Origin: Chitinophagaceae bacterium UBA1946
GTDB lineage: Bacteria > Bacteroidota > Bacteroidia > Chitinophagales > Chitinophagaceae
Length of the DNA stretch: 64,000 nt
Reading direction: 5' to 3'
Assembly: GCA_002336815.1 (NCBI GenBank)
Contig: DDEU01000088.1
Location: 143,030-207,029, forward strand
The notes beneath the pieces are model-generated. The model did not search any database. It was given only the letters and a program-made list of their open reading frames with translations, and was not told the origin of the DNA. The translations under genes were made by a program, and so were the position numbers. This document shows positions 1-8,795 of this stretch, piece after piece (the stretch's first letter is position 1; the number at the start of each line of letters is the position of its first letter).

Positions 1-237
1 GGCACCACCAAAATTTTCAGGATTGCTGAAATTTTGAATGTGCAGGTAAAACAGTTGCTTGATGTAAATATTGAGGAAAAGGAGAAGGATACAATCACAG
101 TTCCGCAGGCAAACGCACCTAAAGCAGAAGAAAACTTTTACCGGCTTTGTATTGACCAGTACAAAGCAGAAAATCAGTTCCTGAAAAAACAATTGTCCCT
201 CACCCAGGAACTTTTGGTGAAAGCAATGAAAACATGA
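1..237 (+). CDS. Helix-turn-helix (XRE-like) protein, C-terminal part
   Basis: The reading frame is open from the first base, so the gene starts outside the window. The first ~20 residues (GTTKIFRIAEILNVQVKQLL) look like the second half of an XRE/Cro-type helix-turn-helix domain, with the usual 'kia..L.v....ll' ending. A charged linker follows, then a C-terminal stretch rich in Q, K, L and E that could form a short coiled coil (YKAENQFLKKQLSLTQELL). Such small Bacteroidota proteins are DNA-binding regulators that may dimerise through the tail. Target and function are unknown. An internal TTG at 34 is unlikely to be the start because it would cut the helix-turn-helix. The HTH assignment rests on half a domain. 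Confidence 0.6.
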   Translation, partial: GTTKIFRIAEILNVQVKQLLDVNIEEKEKDTITVPQANAPKAEENFYRLCIDQYKAENQFLKKQLSLTQELLVKAMKT

Positions 238-257
238 GCGCTTTTAAATGCTCTTTT
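236..257 (+). terminator. Weak possible terminator
   Basis: GAGC (236-239) can pair with GCTC (250-253), with a small inner TTT/AAA stem, and TTTTATT follows. It overlaps the stop codon of the HTH gene. The stem is short, so the call is tentative. The rest of 258-464 shows no gene or clear signal. Confidence 0.3.
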
Positions 258-464
258 ATTATTTCAACTTTATGAAGCAGATTAATATCTAAAAACGGCA
301 GGTAACATACCATCTTTTTTAGGTTCGTCATTCATCCAGTTATTTATTCCGGGTAAGTCTCTACAATAAAATAGCGATTGCACGAACAGCATCCAGTTGC
401 TTTATATATTTCATAATAATTGCCGGAATTATGCTGCCATTTAATGGTACTTATGTTAATTACC

Positions 465-496
465 AAAAAAAAGCCCTTTCACATGATGAAAGGGCT
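465..496 (-). terminator. Intrinsic terminator of the DUF2723 gene
   Basis: A 10-bp perfect stem (472-481 with 487-496, 5-nt loop) is followed, read on the minus strand, by a run of eight T. It lies 25 bp past the stop of the minus-strand gene ending at 521. Confidence 0.88.
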
Positions 497-520
497 GTAT
501 AAAATCAGCTGACCGGGATG

Positions 521-3500
521 CTAAGGTATATTGCCGGCGGCAGGTTTTGTACCCGGTGCATTATTGATCGGGGCCTGCAGTTCAGCCGGTCTTGGATTTT
601 TATACTGTTGCTCAAGCGTATTGAGGCCTGTTAAGAATTGATAAGCCCTTTCTGCATCGTCATACACTGCCCGCAGTTTTGGAGCCAGGTTGCCGAGGAA
701 ATTATCTCTTTCCTGCTGGTAACGGATCTGCATACTTTGCTGCAATCCTTTCTGGAATTCATCCGAGGACAGATCGCCCAGTTTAGCATAGTAGGTCATT
801 TGCTGTTCAAGATCCTTTTTCACGCTCCTGCTTACTTTCTGCGCCAGTACTGTATCTCCTGCTTTATAGCAGGCTTCTAAAAACTGAAGCGAAATATAAT
901 TGTGCTGTTGAAAGCGGGATACCATGCCATAAGCAAAGTTTTCATCCAGCATTCCCTTATCACATTTCTCCAGCAATTTTTTGGCCTCGTCTTTTTTATC
1001 ATGCTCGGCAAGGCTTGCAGCGGCAGTTGCATATGCCAAACGGATGCTGTTAAGATGCCTGCGGTTCTCTTCATCAAAATAAACACCTGGCTTGTCGGCA
1101 CTGCCAAACACAAACTTTTTCATCATCTTGTCAACTACCCAATCCCTGTTTACATCATCCCCTTCTACCGGAACCAGCCTGTAGGCCATACCATCCTGGC
1201 GCAGGTATTTATCAAAGCCCAGACTAACCCTGTCGTTTGTAAAATAGATCGGGCGTTTCCATTTATTGGCAGCAATGATATTTAAGATGGCAGCATCATT
1301 CTTCTGCAATACATTCTTCGGAATCGTAAAGCGAAGCTGGCTCACCACGCTGTCGTTTTTATTAACAGTGCCATTGGTCTTAACCAAATTTACATCAACG
1401 GGTACCGTTACGTTTTTGGTAGGGTAGGTATTGATGCTGATGCCTTCACCAACAGGCCGCATTTTAATAGGCTCATCGCTTCCTGCCCAGGTACGCATCA
1501 TGCTATCCAAATCCATAAACTGGTTTTGATCAAAAGCAGGATTGGCAACAAAATAAACGCCGTCTCTTTTGGCCCCTTCAATCTGCTCAGCACTCCAGAT
1601 AGGATCGATCGGATCGCTCTCATTCACTTTATACCGCAACTGGTTGATGTACCAGTCAATACCCAATAAGCTGGAGTTGATCACCCTTACATCTCTCCGG
1701 ATACCTTCTACTTCCTGGGCATACCACAAAGGATAGGTATCGTTATCACCAAATGAAATTACGATCGCATTTTTATCACAACTTTCGAGGTAGTCGATCG
1801 CAAGATCTCTTGCCATGGTTTTCTTTCCCCTGTCATGGTCATCCCATTCCTGGCCAGCCATTAGCACGGGTACTGCCAGCGTGCAGATACCAGCCGCAGC
1901 AAAATTGGCAATACTGGAAGGAGCGAATTTCCCGATCAATTCCCTGATGAATAAAACACCCAGCCCGATCCAGATAGCAAAGGCATAAAAAGATCCTACA
2001 AAAGCATAGTCCCTTTCCCTTGGCATATTGCCGGGCATATTGAGATACACAACGATGGCAAGACCGGTAAAGAAGAATAACAGGCCGGTGATCAAAGCAT
2101 CTTTCTTGTCTTTTTTATATTGGTGAAACATTCCCAGTAAGCCAAGTATAAATGGCAGGGCATACAATTTATTATTGGCCTTATTGTGCTTCATGCTGTC
2201 TGGCATAAACTGCTGGTCGCCCAACCTGGCCTTATCCCAGAAACCAATACCGCTTTTCCAGTTACCATCTCTTACGTTGCCCATGGATACACCCTGGATA
2301 TCATTTTGTTTACCAACAAAATTCCACATGAAATAACGCACATACATCCAGCCAACCTGGTACTGGGTAAAGAAATTGATATTATCTCCCATGCTTGGCT
2401 TATTGCTGTAGTTACCGGTTTTGGGATCTTTAGTGATGCCGGCAAAACTGGCGTAGTAATCAGCATGGCCCTGCTCATTACCTGCATCCCACATACGGGG
2501 GAACAGGTGTTCATCTTCTGCATTGTATTTTACACTTTGCTTTCTGCCCTTCTTTTCGTACCCGTTCTTCGTTTTGATATAGGTATCTTCAGTATCATAA
2601 CTCGGGTTGTGTTCTTCCCCCTCTCCTTCTACATTACCAGCGGTAAAATCTGCACCAAACATGATCGGTGTATCGCCATACTGTTCCCTGCTTAAATAAC
2701 CTACCAAACTCACCGGGTTATCTACATTGTACATATCTACCGCCGGATCGGCGCTTGAACGGATCAGGGTTGTTACATAAGATGAATAACCAAGCATCAT
2801 AAACGTGATGCACCACAAACTAAGTTTTAAAAAATTCCAGTTATTCTTATTGGCCAACCTTAATCCAAAATAGATCAATACACCCAGCAATACAAAGAAG
2901 AAGGCAAAGCCAGTGTAGAAAGGCATTCCAAAATCATTCACAAACATGATATCAAATGCACCAGCCCCTTTGATGGAATACTGGATCACGAATTTTTGTA
3001 CCAACCCGGTAATGGCGCAGCCAATAATGAACGCAATAAAGGTGCCCATGGGCGTTACCTTGTAACGTTTAAAATAATACACCATCACTGCTGCAGGTAT
3101 GGTTAACAGGTTTAAAAGGTGAACACCTATTGAAAGACCCATCAGGTAAAATATAAGGATCAACCACCTGTCGGCCCCGGTAAAATGCCCGGTGATCCCT
3201 TTTTTCTGTTCTTCCGTAACCGCATCTTCCCATTTAAGAATGGCCCAAAACACAATGGCCGTAAAAAAGGAAGACAGTGCGTACACTTCACCTTCTACTG
3301 CACTGTACCAAAAACTGTCGGAAAAACAGTAAGCCATTGAACCAACCAGCCCGGCTGCCATGGCGCCAAATATTTGAGAGCCGTTGAGCTCTGCCCCATT
3401 CTTCTGCAATATCTTTTTTGCAAAATGCGTAATGCTCCAGAAAAGGAACAGGATGCTGAATCCGCTGGATAAAGCACTCATCAGGTTGATGCCGGTAGCA

Positions 3501-3715
3501 GCATGTTCAGGTGTAAAGGGAATCATGAACAAACGCCCGATCAAAACAAACAAAGGAGCTCCCGGCGGATGGGGGATCTGGAGCTTATAGGCACTGGAAG
3601 CAAATTCACCGCAATCCCAAAGACTGCCGGTAGCTTCCATCGTCATAATGTACACAGTACAGGCTATAATACATACTATCCAGCCCGTGATGTTGTTGAT
3701 CCGTTTATAATTCAT
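521..3715 (-). CDS. DUF2723 family multipass membrane protein (TMEM260-like)
   Basis: This 1064-residue protein has about 12 hydrophobic segments in its first ~640 residues and a soluble C-terminal half with helical, TPR-like character. Near the N-terminus it carries the family's hallmarks: WDCGEF (33-38) and IPHPPGAP (47-54). The acidic residue in a first loop resembles GT-C fold glycosyltransferases that use lipid-linked sugars. The eukaryotic relative TMEM260 is a protein O-mannosyltransferase, so a role in protein or envelope glycosylation is plausible but inferred. It stands alone, with its own promoter box at 3738-3745 and a terminator at 465-496. The family assignment is firm; the activity is not shown by sequence. 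Confidence 0.88.
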   Translation of the reverse strand: MNYKRINNITGWIVCIIACTVYIMTMEATGSLWDCGEFASSAYKLQIPHPPGAPLFVLIGRLFMIPFTPEHAATGINLMSALSSGFSILFLFWSITHFAKKILQKNGAELNGSQIFGAMAAGLVGSMAYCFSDSFWYSAVEGEVYALSSFFTAIVFWAILKWEDAVTEEQKKGITGHFTGADRWLILIFYLMGLSIGVHLLNLLTIPAAVMVYYFKRYKVTPMGTFIAFIIGCAITGLVQKFVIQYSIKGAGAFDIMFVNDFGMPFYTGFAFFFVLLGVLIYFGLRLANKNNWNFLKLSLWCITFMMLGYSSYVTTLIRSSADPAVDMYNVDNPVSLVGYLSREQYGDTPIMFGADFTAGNVEGEGEEHNPSYDTEDTYIKTKNGYEKKGRKQSVKYNAEDEHLFPRMWDAGNEQGHADYYASFAGITKDPKTGNYSNKPSMGDNINFFTQYQVGWMYVRYFMWNFVGKQNDIQGVSMGNVRDGNWKSGIGFWDKARLGDQQFMPDSMKHNKANNKLYALPFILGLLGMFHQYKKDKKDALITGLLFFFTGLAIVVYLNMPGNMPRERDYAFVGSFYAFAIWIGLGVLFIRELIGKFAPSSIANFAAAGICTLAVPVLMAGQEWDDHDRGKKTMARDLAIDYLESCDKNAIVISFGDNDTYPLWYAQEVEGIRRDVRVINSSLLGIDWYINQLRYKVNESDPIDPIWSAEQIEGAKRDGVYFVANPAFDQNQFMDLDSMMRTWAGSDEPIKMRPVGEGISINTYPTKNVTVPVDVNLVKTNGTVNKNDSVVSQLRFTIPKNVLQKNDAAILNIIAANKWKRPIYFTNDRVSLGFDKYLRQDGMAYRLVPVEGDDVNRDWVVDKMMKKFVFGSADKPGVYFDEENRRHLNSIRLAYATAAASLAEHDKKDEAKKLLEKCDKGMLDENFAYGMVSRFQQHNYISLQFLEACYKAGDTVLAQKVSRSVKKDLEQQMTYYAKLGDLSSDEFQKGLQQSMQIRYQQERDNFLGNLAPKLRAVYDDAERAYQFLTGLNTLEQQYKNPRPAELQAPINNAPGTKPAAGNIP

Positions 3716-3737
3716 ATTGTGCAGGTTATTAAGGGGG

Positions 3738-3745
3738 CAAATATA
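3738..3745 (-). promoter_or_regulatory. -7 promoter box (TAnnTTTG) for the DUF2723 gene
   Basis: The minus strand reads TATATTTG, an exact match to the Bacteroidota -7 consensus TAnnTTTG. Only 22 bp separate it from the ATG at 3715. No convincing -33 TTG element was found at the expected distance. Confidence 0.55.
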
Positions 3746-3865
3746 ATCAGTTTGCTGTTTGCGTTTGTTAGTTTCTGGTTATTTATAATTTTTTTAGACG
3801 GGCTGTTGACGGGTGAATTTTTATTCATGTCGGCACCGGTAAAATGGGCTGGTAAAGCGCCGATT

Positions 3866-3899
3866 AAAAAAATCCCGGCTGCGTAGATTCAGCCGGGAT
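3866..3899 (-). terminator. Intrinsic terminator of the beta-helix gene
   Basis: A 10-bp stem (3872-3881 with 3890-3899, 8-nt loop) is followed on the minus strand by seven T. It lies just past the stop of the gene ending at 3920. Confidence 0.88.
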
Positions 3900-3919
3900 A
3901 TATCATTTGCAGGATCGGT

Positions 3920-6900
3920 TTAATTACCCGCCTTCACAACTTTTATCATTTTGGTAACCGGGCCCTGCATCACTTTCACAATGTACACACCCGGCATAAA
4001 GTTACTGCCGATATTGTAGCGGCTGTTGCTGTTGCCAATTGCCTGGTACACGCCCCTTCCGTCAAAGCCATACACCATGATAGCGATCTTTTCATTTGTG
4101 CCGCCCTGTGCCTCCAGTGTAAAGGATGAGTTGGTTGGATTTGGATAGGCTGCCAGTTGAAGCAATTGCGGCTTATCATTTGTGCTGCTGCCTGTGTTCA
4201 GCCTTTCTGCGGAAGCTGTTTTAACAGTTGCTCCTGTAGTTGCCGGCCTGGCTGATGTGGAGGCAGTAGTGGATGCCGTAATGGTAACCCGGGAAGTACA
4301 ACCACGGGCATCCGTTACCGTGTAATTATAAACTCCTGCCGTTACGGTGAAGCTGCCTGTACCTGTATAAGGTGCAGTACCACCTGTTGCAGTTACGGTA
4401 ATGGTAGCCGTACCACCCGTAGCAGGAATTGCGGTGGACACTGCTGTAGCTTTTAACGGCGCCGCAGGCTGGCTGGTAGTAACCGTTACCACAGCCGAAG
4501 CGTTCAGAGAGTCTTTTACTGTAAAGTAATATGTTGAGGCGATCTTACCGGTAGTATCCCAGGTGGCACTATGATTGTTGTTTGAACTATACACAAATAC
4601 GGTGGAAATATTCTTTTCAAACTGTCCGTTGTACTTATTGTCGCCCCTGAGCGCACCCGTAGAATCAATTTCAAAAAATGCGATGTTATCAATATAGGTA
4701 GGTCCGGAAGACTGATCAATCTCGATGAGGAAACTGGCAGCAGTTTCTGTTTGAGGTGCCACAAAGCGGAATTCATGATCTTTTCGTGCCGAACCATAGA
4801 TGGCACTTTGCTTGGCAGTAAGCACTGTGTAGGGGCTTCCGGATTTCCGGATGGATGCTTTCAGTTTACCGGTAGCAGTAGTACCCAGGGTAGTGAATTT
4901 CAATACATAATTTTTGGTAGAACTGATAGAACCTACCATGTAATTGAGGAGTGTATTTGCCCCGGAGATACTGGAAGTGAAGGATAGTTTCAGCGAACCC
5001 TTGCCTGCGGCGATCATTTTTGAACCTGTTCCGGTATAAGGCGCACTGCCTCCAAGCGCCCCAATATTAACATTGGCAGAATCGCCATAACAATTAAAAT
5101 CTACTGAAGTTTTATCAACAGTTGCCACAAGCGGGCCATTGGCATCTGTAACAGAAATGGTTGTTGATGCAGTGCAACCATTGGCATCGGTTACGGTATA
5201 AGTATAAGTGCCTGCAGTGACTGTAAACGAACCTGCGCCGGTATAGGGAGCAGTGCCTCCCGTTGCAGCCACTGTTACGGTTGTAGAACCTCCCAGCTCA
5301 GTGATCACTTCTGCTGATGCCGAAACACTGAGCGGGAATTGAGGTTGATTTACATTAATGGTAACGCTTGCAGAATCACCTGCTGCATCATGCACGGTAA
5401 ATGTGAACAAACCGGCTTTTACAATAAAGGTACCCGTGCCTGTATAAGGTGCCGTACCGCCGGTTGCTGACACGGTAGCGGTAGAATTGTCTCCAAAACA
5501 TTTCACCGGCACATACGTTACATTTACATTTAAAGGTGCCCTTGCCGCAGTATCTTTAACCAAAATGATTGAAGTATAAGGCTGCAGGGTAACGGTGGTA
5601 TTGGTATAAGGATTGCCCTTTACATCAGTGTAAAGCCCGTTCAGGGTAATTGTTTTTGCTACCCTGCTGTCGTTGTATTCAAAAAGCAGTTGTGCCTCCG
5701 TATCATACACGGTGGCATCAACTTCATAAAATTGTATGTTGTCGAAATAAGTGACCCCGGAATTCTGCTCCAGTTCTATTACAAAACTTCCGCCTGCGTT
5801 GCTGATGGGAGCTGAGAACAGGAATTCATGATCTTTTCTGCCCACGCCAAAAGATTTTACCTGTATGGGCGTAAGATTGGTATAAGGCGAAATAGTTTGC
5901 CTGATGTATGCCCTCACCATTCCCTGCGCAGTAGTACCATAAGTGCTAAACCGCAATACATATTTTTTAGCAACACTCATGGCACCCATCGGGCTGTGTA
6001 CCATTACATATTTATTTGCTACCGGGTTGGTAACGCTCACTTTTAGTGATCCGCCACTTATTTTCCCGCTGTTATCCCATACTGCAGTAGCGTTGGCGCC
6101 AAAAACGGTAAGCCCTGAAATACCTGCAGTAAATACACCATTGGCAAATTTATTGATGCCGATCAAACTATTTATTTTATACGGAACAATGGATTTAACG
6201 GGCTGTTTGGAAAGACTATCATTTCCTGTGAACGCTTTCCATCCATCTATCGACAGCGGCGTAGTAGGGATAAGGCTTCCGCCTGTTGTGGCATATACTT
6301 CCGAATTGAACCCAACCGGGTTGATCATGTTGTAATAATTGCTGTCAAGATCGCCAAGGCTTTGCAGGGCGTTCTGGATGGTATTGGTAACCGGTTCATT
6401 CAGGCCGGAATTGGTATAGTAAAAACTGCGCTGGCTGCTTGTTTTCGGGTAGAAAATATTGTTTTTGATGGCAAGATTGCTGATACCGCCCCAGGCCCAG
6501 CGAAATATACTCACTGCATTCAGGTTGTTGAACGAGGTATTGCCTTTGATGTTTACATTGTTGGGATTGTTGCTGTGTATGCCGCCCCTTGGATGATTGA
6601 ACACGGTATTATTCAGTACATCTACATTCATGGTGCGTCCATCAAGATAGATGCCGGTAGCATATAAAGTAGTTCCGGTGCGTCCATTCAATGCGCCAAT
6701 TCCATTCATAACAATATTTTCCTTTATTACCCTGTTGGTGTAGATAGTACCCGGGTCGGCATCTGTACCGGAAGCATAAGAATAAATGCCACCTGCATCA
6801 TCTTTTACAAAATTGAAATGATTCACCACGTTATTTTTGATGGTAACGTTACTTCCCTGGAATTCTATTCCAACATAGCCCGTTGTATCTACATAATTAT

Positions 6901-8053
6901 ACTCTACCAGCAGGTTACTCAACACAGAAGCCAGTATCGCTTTGTAAGAGTTGCCGTTGCTCAATCCCATCCCCGGTATTACACCAGTTCTTTTAATGGT
7001 GCAATTGCGGATGGTAACATTGGAAGAACGGGCATTGTTAATGAAAAAGGCATTGCTGAGAATATCGCTGGTAGTACAACTTTCGATCAACAGGTTAGCC
7101 ACTGTTTGTAAATTGATGGCCCCAACACCAGAGCTGGCGAAATCACAGTTTTGGATATTGACAGATGTACTGTTAACACCATAAATGGCATTGGCATTTG
7201 ATCCTTCAAACGCCAGGTTATTAATATGAATGTAGTTTTTTGAATTAAGATTGAGCAGGGTATCAATGCAACTCACTTTTACTGAATAAGCCGACGGCAA
7301 TGCTGTACCGAAGTACATTTGAAGGATTTTCGTACTGCCATTAAAATACCATTCTCCCAACCTGTCAAGCGTTCTTGGATCGTTTTGAAAAAAATACCCA
7401 AAGCCGTTACTGCAATCATAGGTTGACCCGTTGGTATTGGTATAAGTAATCGTACCGGCACTATGGCCGGTGATCTTACACCGATCGAGCACCCAAAGTT
7501 TTTTCCTGATCACTACTTCTGCCCCGGTCCAGTTAGTAGCGCTTGTCAATTCATTGTCTGTGATACTGGTACTTCCTGAAAATGATTCATAGTTCAAAAA
7601 TCCTCCATTGGCCTCGTCTGCATTAGGAAATCTTCCCAATGCCTGCGGCACATTGTTAAGGGTTACCATGTTAAGACTACTTTTTGCACCGGGCACTGAT
7701 ACCTGGTAAATACCAGCACCGGTGGTGGTCCATGCCGTGGGATTGACAAAGCCGGAAATTACAGGCTTTGCTCCTGTTCCGTAAGCACTGATAACAACAG
7801 GTTTGATGCTTGTGCCCGAAATATTTACAACTATAGCTCCATAAAAAGTATCACCCCTCCTGAAGAGGATACTGTCACCGGCAGTCATGCTGGAGAAAGC
7901 GCTGTTTACTTTACTGATGGTTTGCCATGCAGCAGCAGGGGAAAGTCCGGTGTTGGCATTATTGCCGGTAGCCGATACGTAGTAATTTTTTGCATTCACC
8001 TGGCATGCCAGCGCAAAAAAGACAAGGAGGAAAAAAAGGATGCGGTTTCTCAT
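3920..8053 (-). CDS. Secreted right-handed beta-helix protein with SprB repeats, carbohydrate-binding-like modules and T9SS sorting domain
   Basis: This 1377-residue protein is exported and probably surface-attached. A signal peptide (about residues 1-21) is followed by a parallel beta-helix region (about 22-640) with many N-rich turns typical of polysaccharide lyases and related glycan-active proteins. Two copies of a jelly-roll, carbohydrate-binding-like module follow (about 650-785 and 1015-1170), each with a KDHEF motif and a T-Y-x-D-N-I strand. SprB-like repeats (GGTAPYTGTGSF...) lie around 864, 938, 1010 and 1221. A T9SS type A sorting domain (YPNPT..., ~1300-1377) ends the protein. The third SprB repeat is interrupted by the second module. 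The substrate is unknown, and lyase activity cannot be claimed because no catalytic motif was recognised. Confidence 0.82.
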   Translation of the reverse strand: MRNRILFFLLVFFALACQVNAKNYYVSATGNNANTGLSPAAAWQTISKVNSAFSSMTAGDSILFRRGDTFYGAIVVNISGTSIKPVVISAYGTGAKPVISGFVNPTAWTTTGAGIYQVSVPGAKSSLNMVTLNNVPQALGRFPNADEANGGFLNYESFSGSTSITDNELTSATNWTGAEVVIRKKLWVLDRCKITGHSAGTITYTNTNGSTYDCSNGFGYFFQNDPRTLDRLGEWYFNGSTKILQMYFGTALPSAYSVKVSCIDTLLNLNSKNYIHINNLAFEGSNANAIYGVNSTSVNIQNCDFASSGVGAINLQTVANLLIESCTTSDILSNAFFINNARSSNVTIRNCTIKRTGVIPGMGLSNGNSYKAILASVLSNLLVEYNYVDTTGYVGIEFQGSNVTIKNNVVNHFNFVKDDAGGIYSYASGTDADPGTIYTNRVIKENIVMNGIGALNGRTGTTLYATGIYLDGRTMNVDVLNNTVFNHPRGGIHSNNPNNVNIKGNTSFNNLNAVSIFRWAWGGISNLAIKNNIFYPKTSSQRSFYYTNSGLNEPVTNTIQNALQSLGDLDSNYYNMINPVGFNSEVYATTGGSLIPTTPLSIDGWKAFTGNDSLSKQPVKSIVPYKINSLIGINKFANGVFTAGISGLTVFGANATAVWDNSGKISGGSLKVSVTNPVANKYVMVHSPMGAMSVAKKYVLRFSTYGTTAQGMVRAYIRQTISPYTNLTPIQVKSFGVGRKDHEFLFSAPISNAGGSFVIELEQNSGVTYFDNIQFYEVDATVYDTEAQLLFEYNDSRVAKTITLNGLYTDVKGNPYTNTTVTLQPYTSIILVKDTAARAPLNVNVTYVPVKCFGDNSTATVSATGGTAPYTGTGTFIVKAGLFTFTVHDAAGDSASVTINVNQPQFPLSVSASAEVITELGGSTTVTVAATGGTAPYTGAGSFTVTAGTYTYTVTDANGCTASTTISVTDANGPLVATVDKTSVDFNCYGDSANVNIGALGGSAPYTGTGSKMIAAGKGSLKLSFTSSISGANTLLNYMVGSISSTKNYVLKFTTLGTTATGKLKASIRKSGSPYTVLTAKQSAIYGSARKDHEFRFVAPQTETAASFLIEIDQSSGPTYIDNIAFFEIDSTGALRGDNKYNGQFEKNISTVFVYSSNNNHSATWDTTGKIASTYYFTVKDSLNASAVVTVTTSQPAAPLKATAVSTAIPATGGTATITVTATGGTAPYTGTGSFTVTAGVYNYTVTDARGCTSRVTITASTTASTSARPATTGATVKTASAERLNTGSSTNDKPQLLQLAAYPNPTNSSFTLEAQGGTNEKIAIMVYGFDGRGVYQAIGNSNSRYNIGSNFMPGVYIVKVMQGPVTKMIKVVKAGN

Positions 8054-8795
8054 TTCTTAGTTGGACTTTTTTTGTCAATTGATCTGTGAAGGCAATCAAC
8101 AGTGTTTATAACAATTCGTCTCACGCATTTAATAATTACTGGTCAAATGAGTTTTGCCAAACCAGTATTTCGGCTTAGCAAATAACACATCATAAAATGT
8201 AGTGCTTAAAAGCGGTAAGAGGTATTGAAATAAATTGCTTAGTATAACAGTGGTTCCGGACGGGGACTTTGAATGAAACGTATTTGAAGATCGAATCAAA
8301 AAAATTTCAAATAAACAGTCTCAGGAAATTTTCAAATAATATGCCAAACAGGCGCTTAAACCGGTTACCGACATCATATTTATCCACAAAGAAATTAACA
8401 TCACTTATTGCGAAATGAAAAACATCCTTTTATCAAAAAAAATGTGGAAAACTTAGGTAAATGACCGTTTACTCAGTCTGTAGAAAACACTACACGTATC
8501 CCCGTAAAATCGTCTCAAAAATATAAATGAAAAAAATGTAGCGCCAGCAGGCTTTATATCTGGTTATCTGCCATTTGAGACAATAGGTCCGCCGCCTGCC
8601 AGGTTCACATAGAAGTTGATTTTAAACTGATCTTTCCAAATTCTGTAATTTTTTTCTGCCAGAAAATTCGCTTTAATAACCCCTCATTAGACCAGGTTAC
8701 ATAATAAATAATACTAAACTACGTTTTAACCGGTTGGTAGTGATGACTTTATTGGCATCATTGTCTTTTATCCAAGTTTAATATCCATTAGAACC
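8054..8795. other. 742-bp intergenic region between divergent surface-protein genes
   Basis: No gene or RNA was recognised in this AT-rich stretch. It must hold the promoters for both flanking genes, but no exact TAnnTTTG box was found in either direction; TACGTTTT at 8720-8727 is a near match for the plus strand. The perfect palindrome AACCGGTT occurs twice, at 8359-8366 and 8728-8735, both flanked by TTAA-type sequence. These could be operators. Confidence 0.4.
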
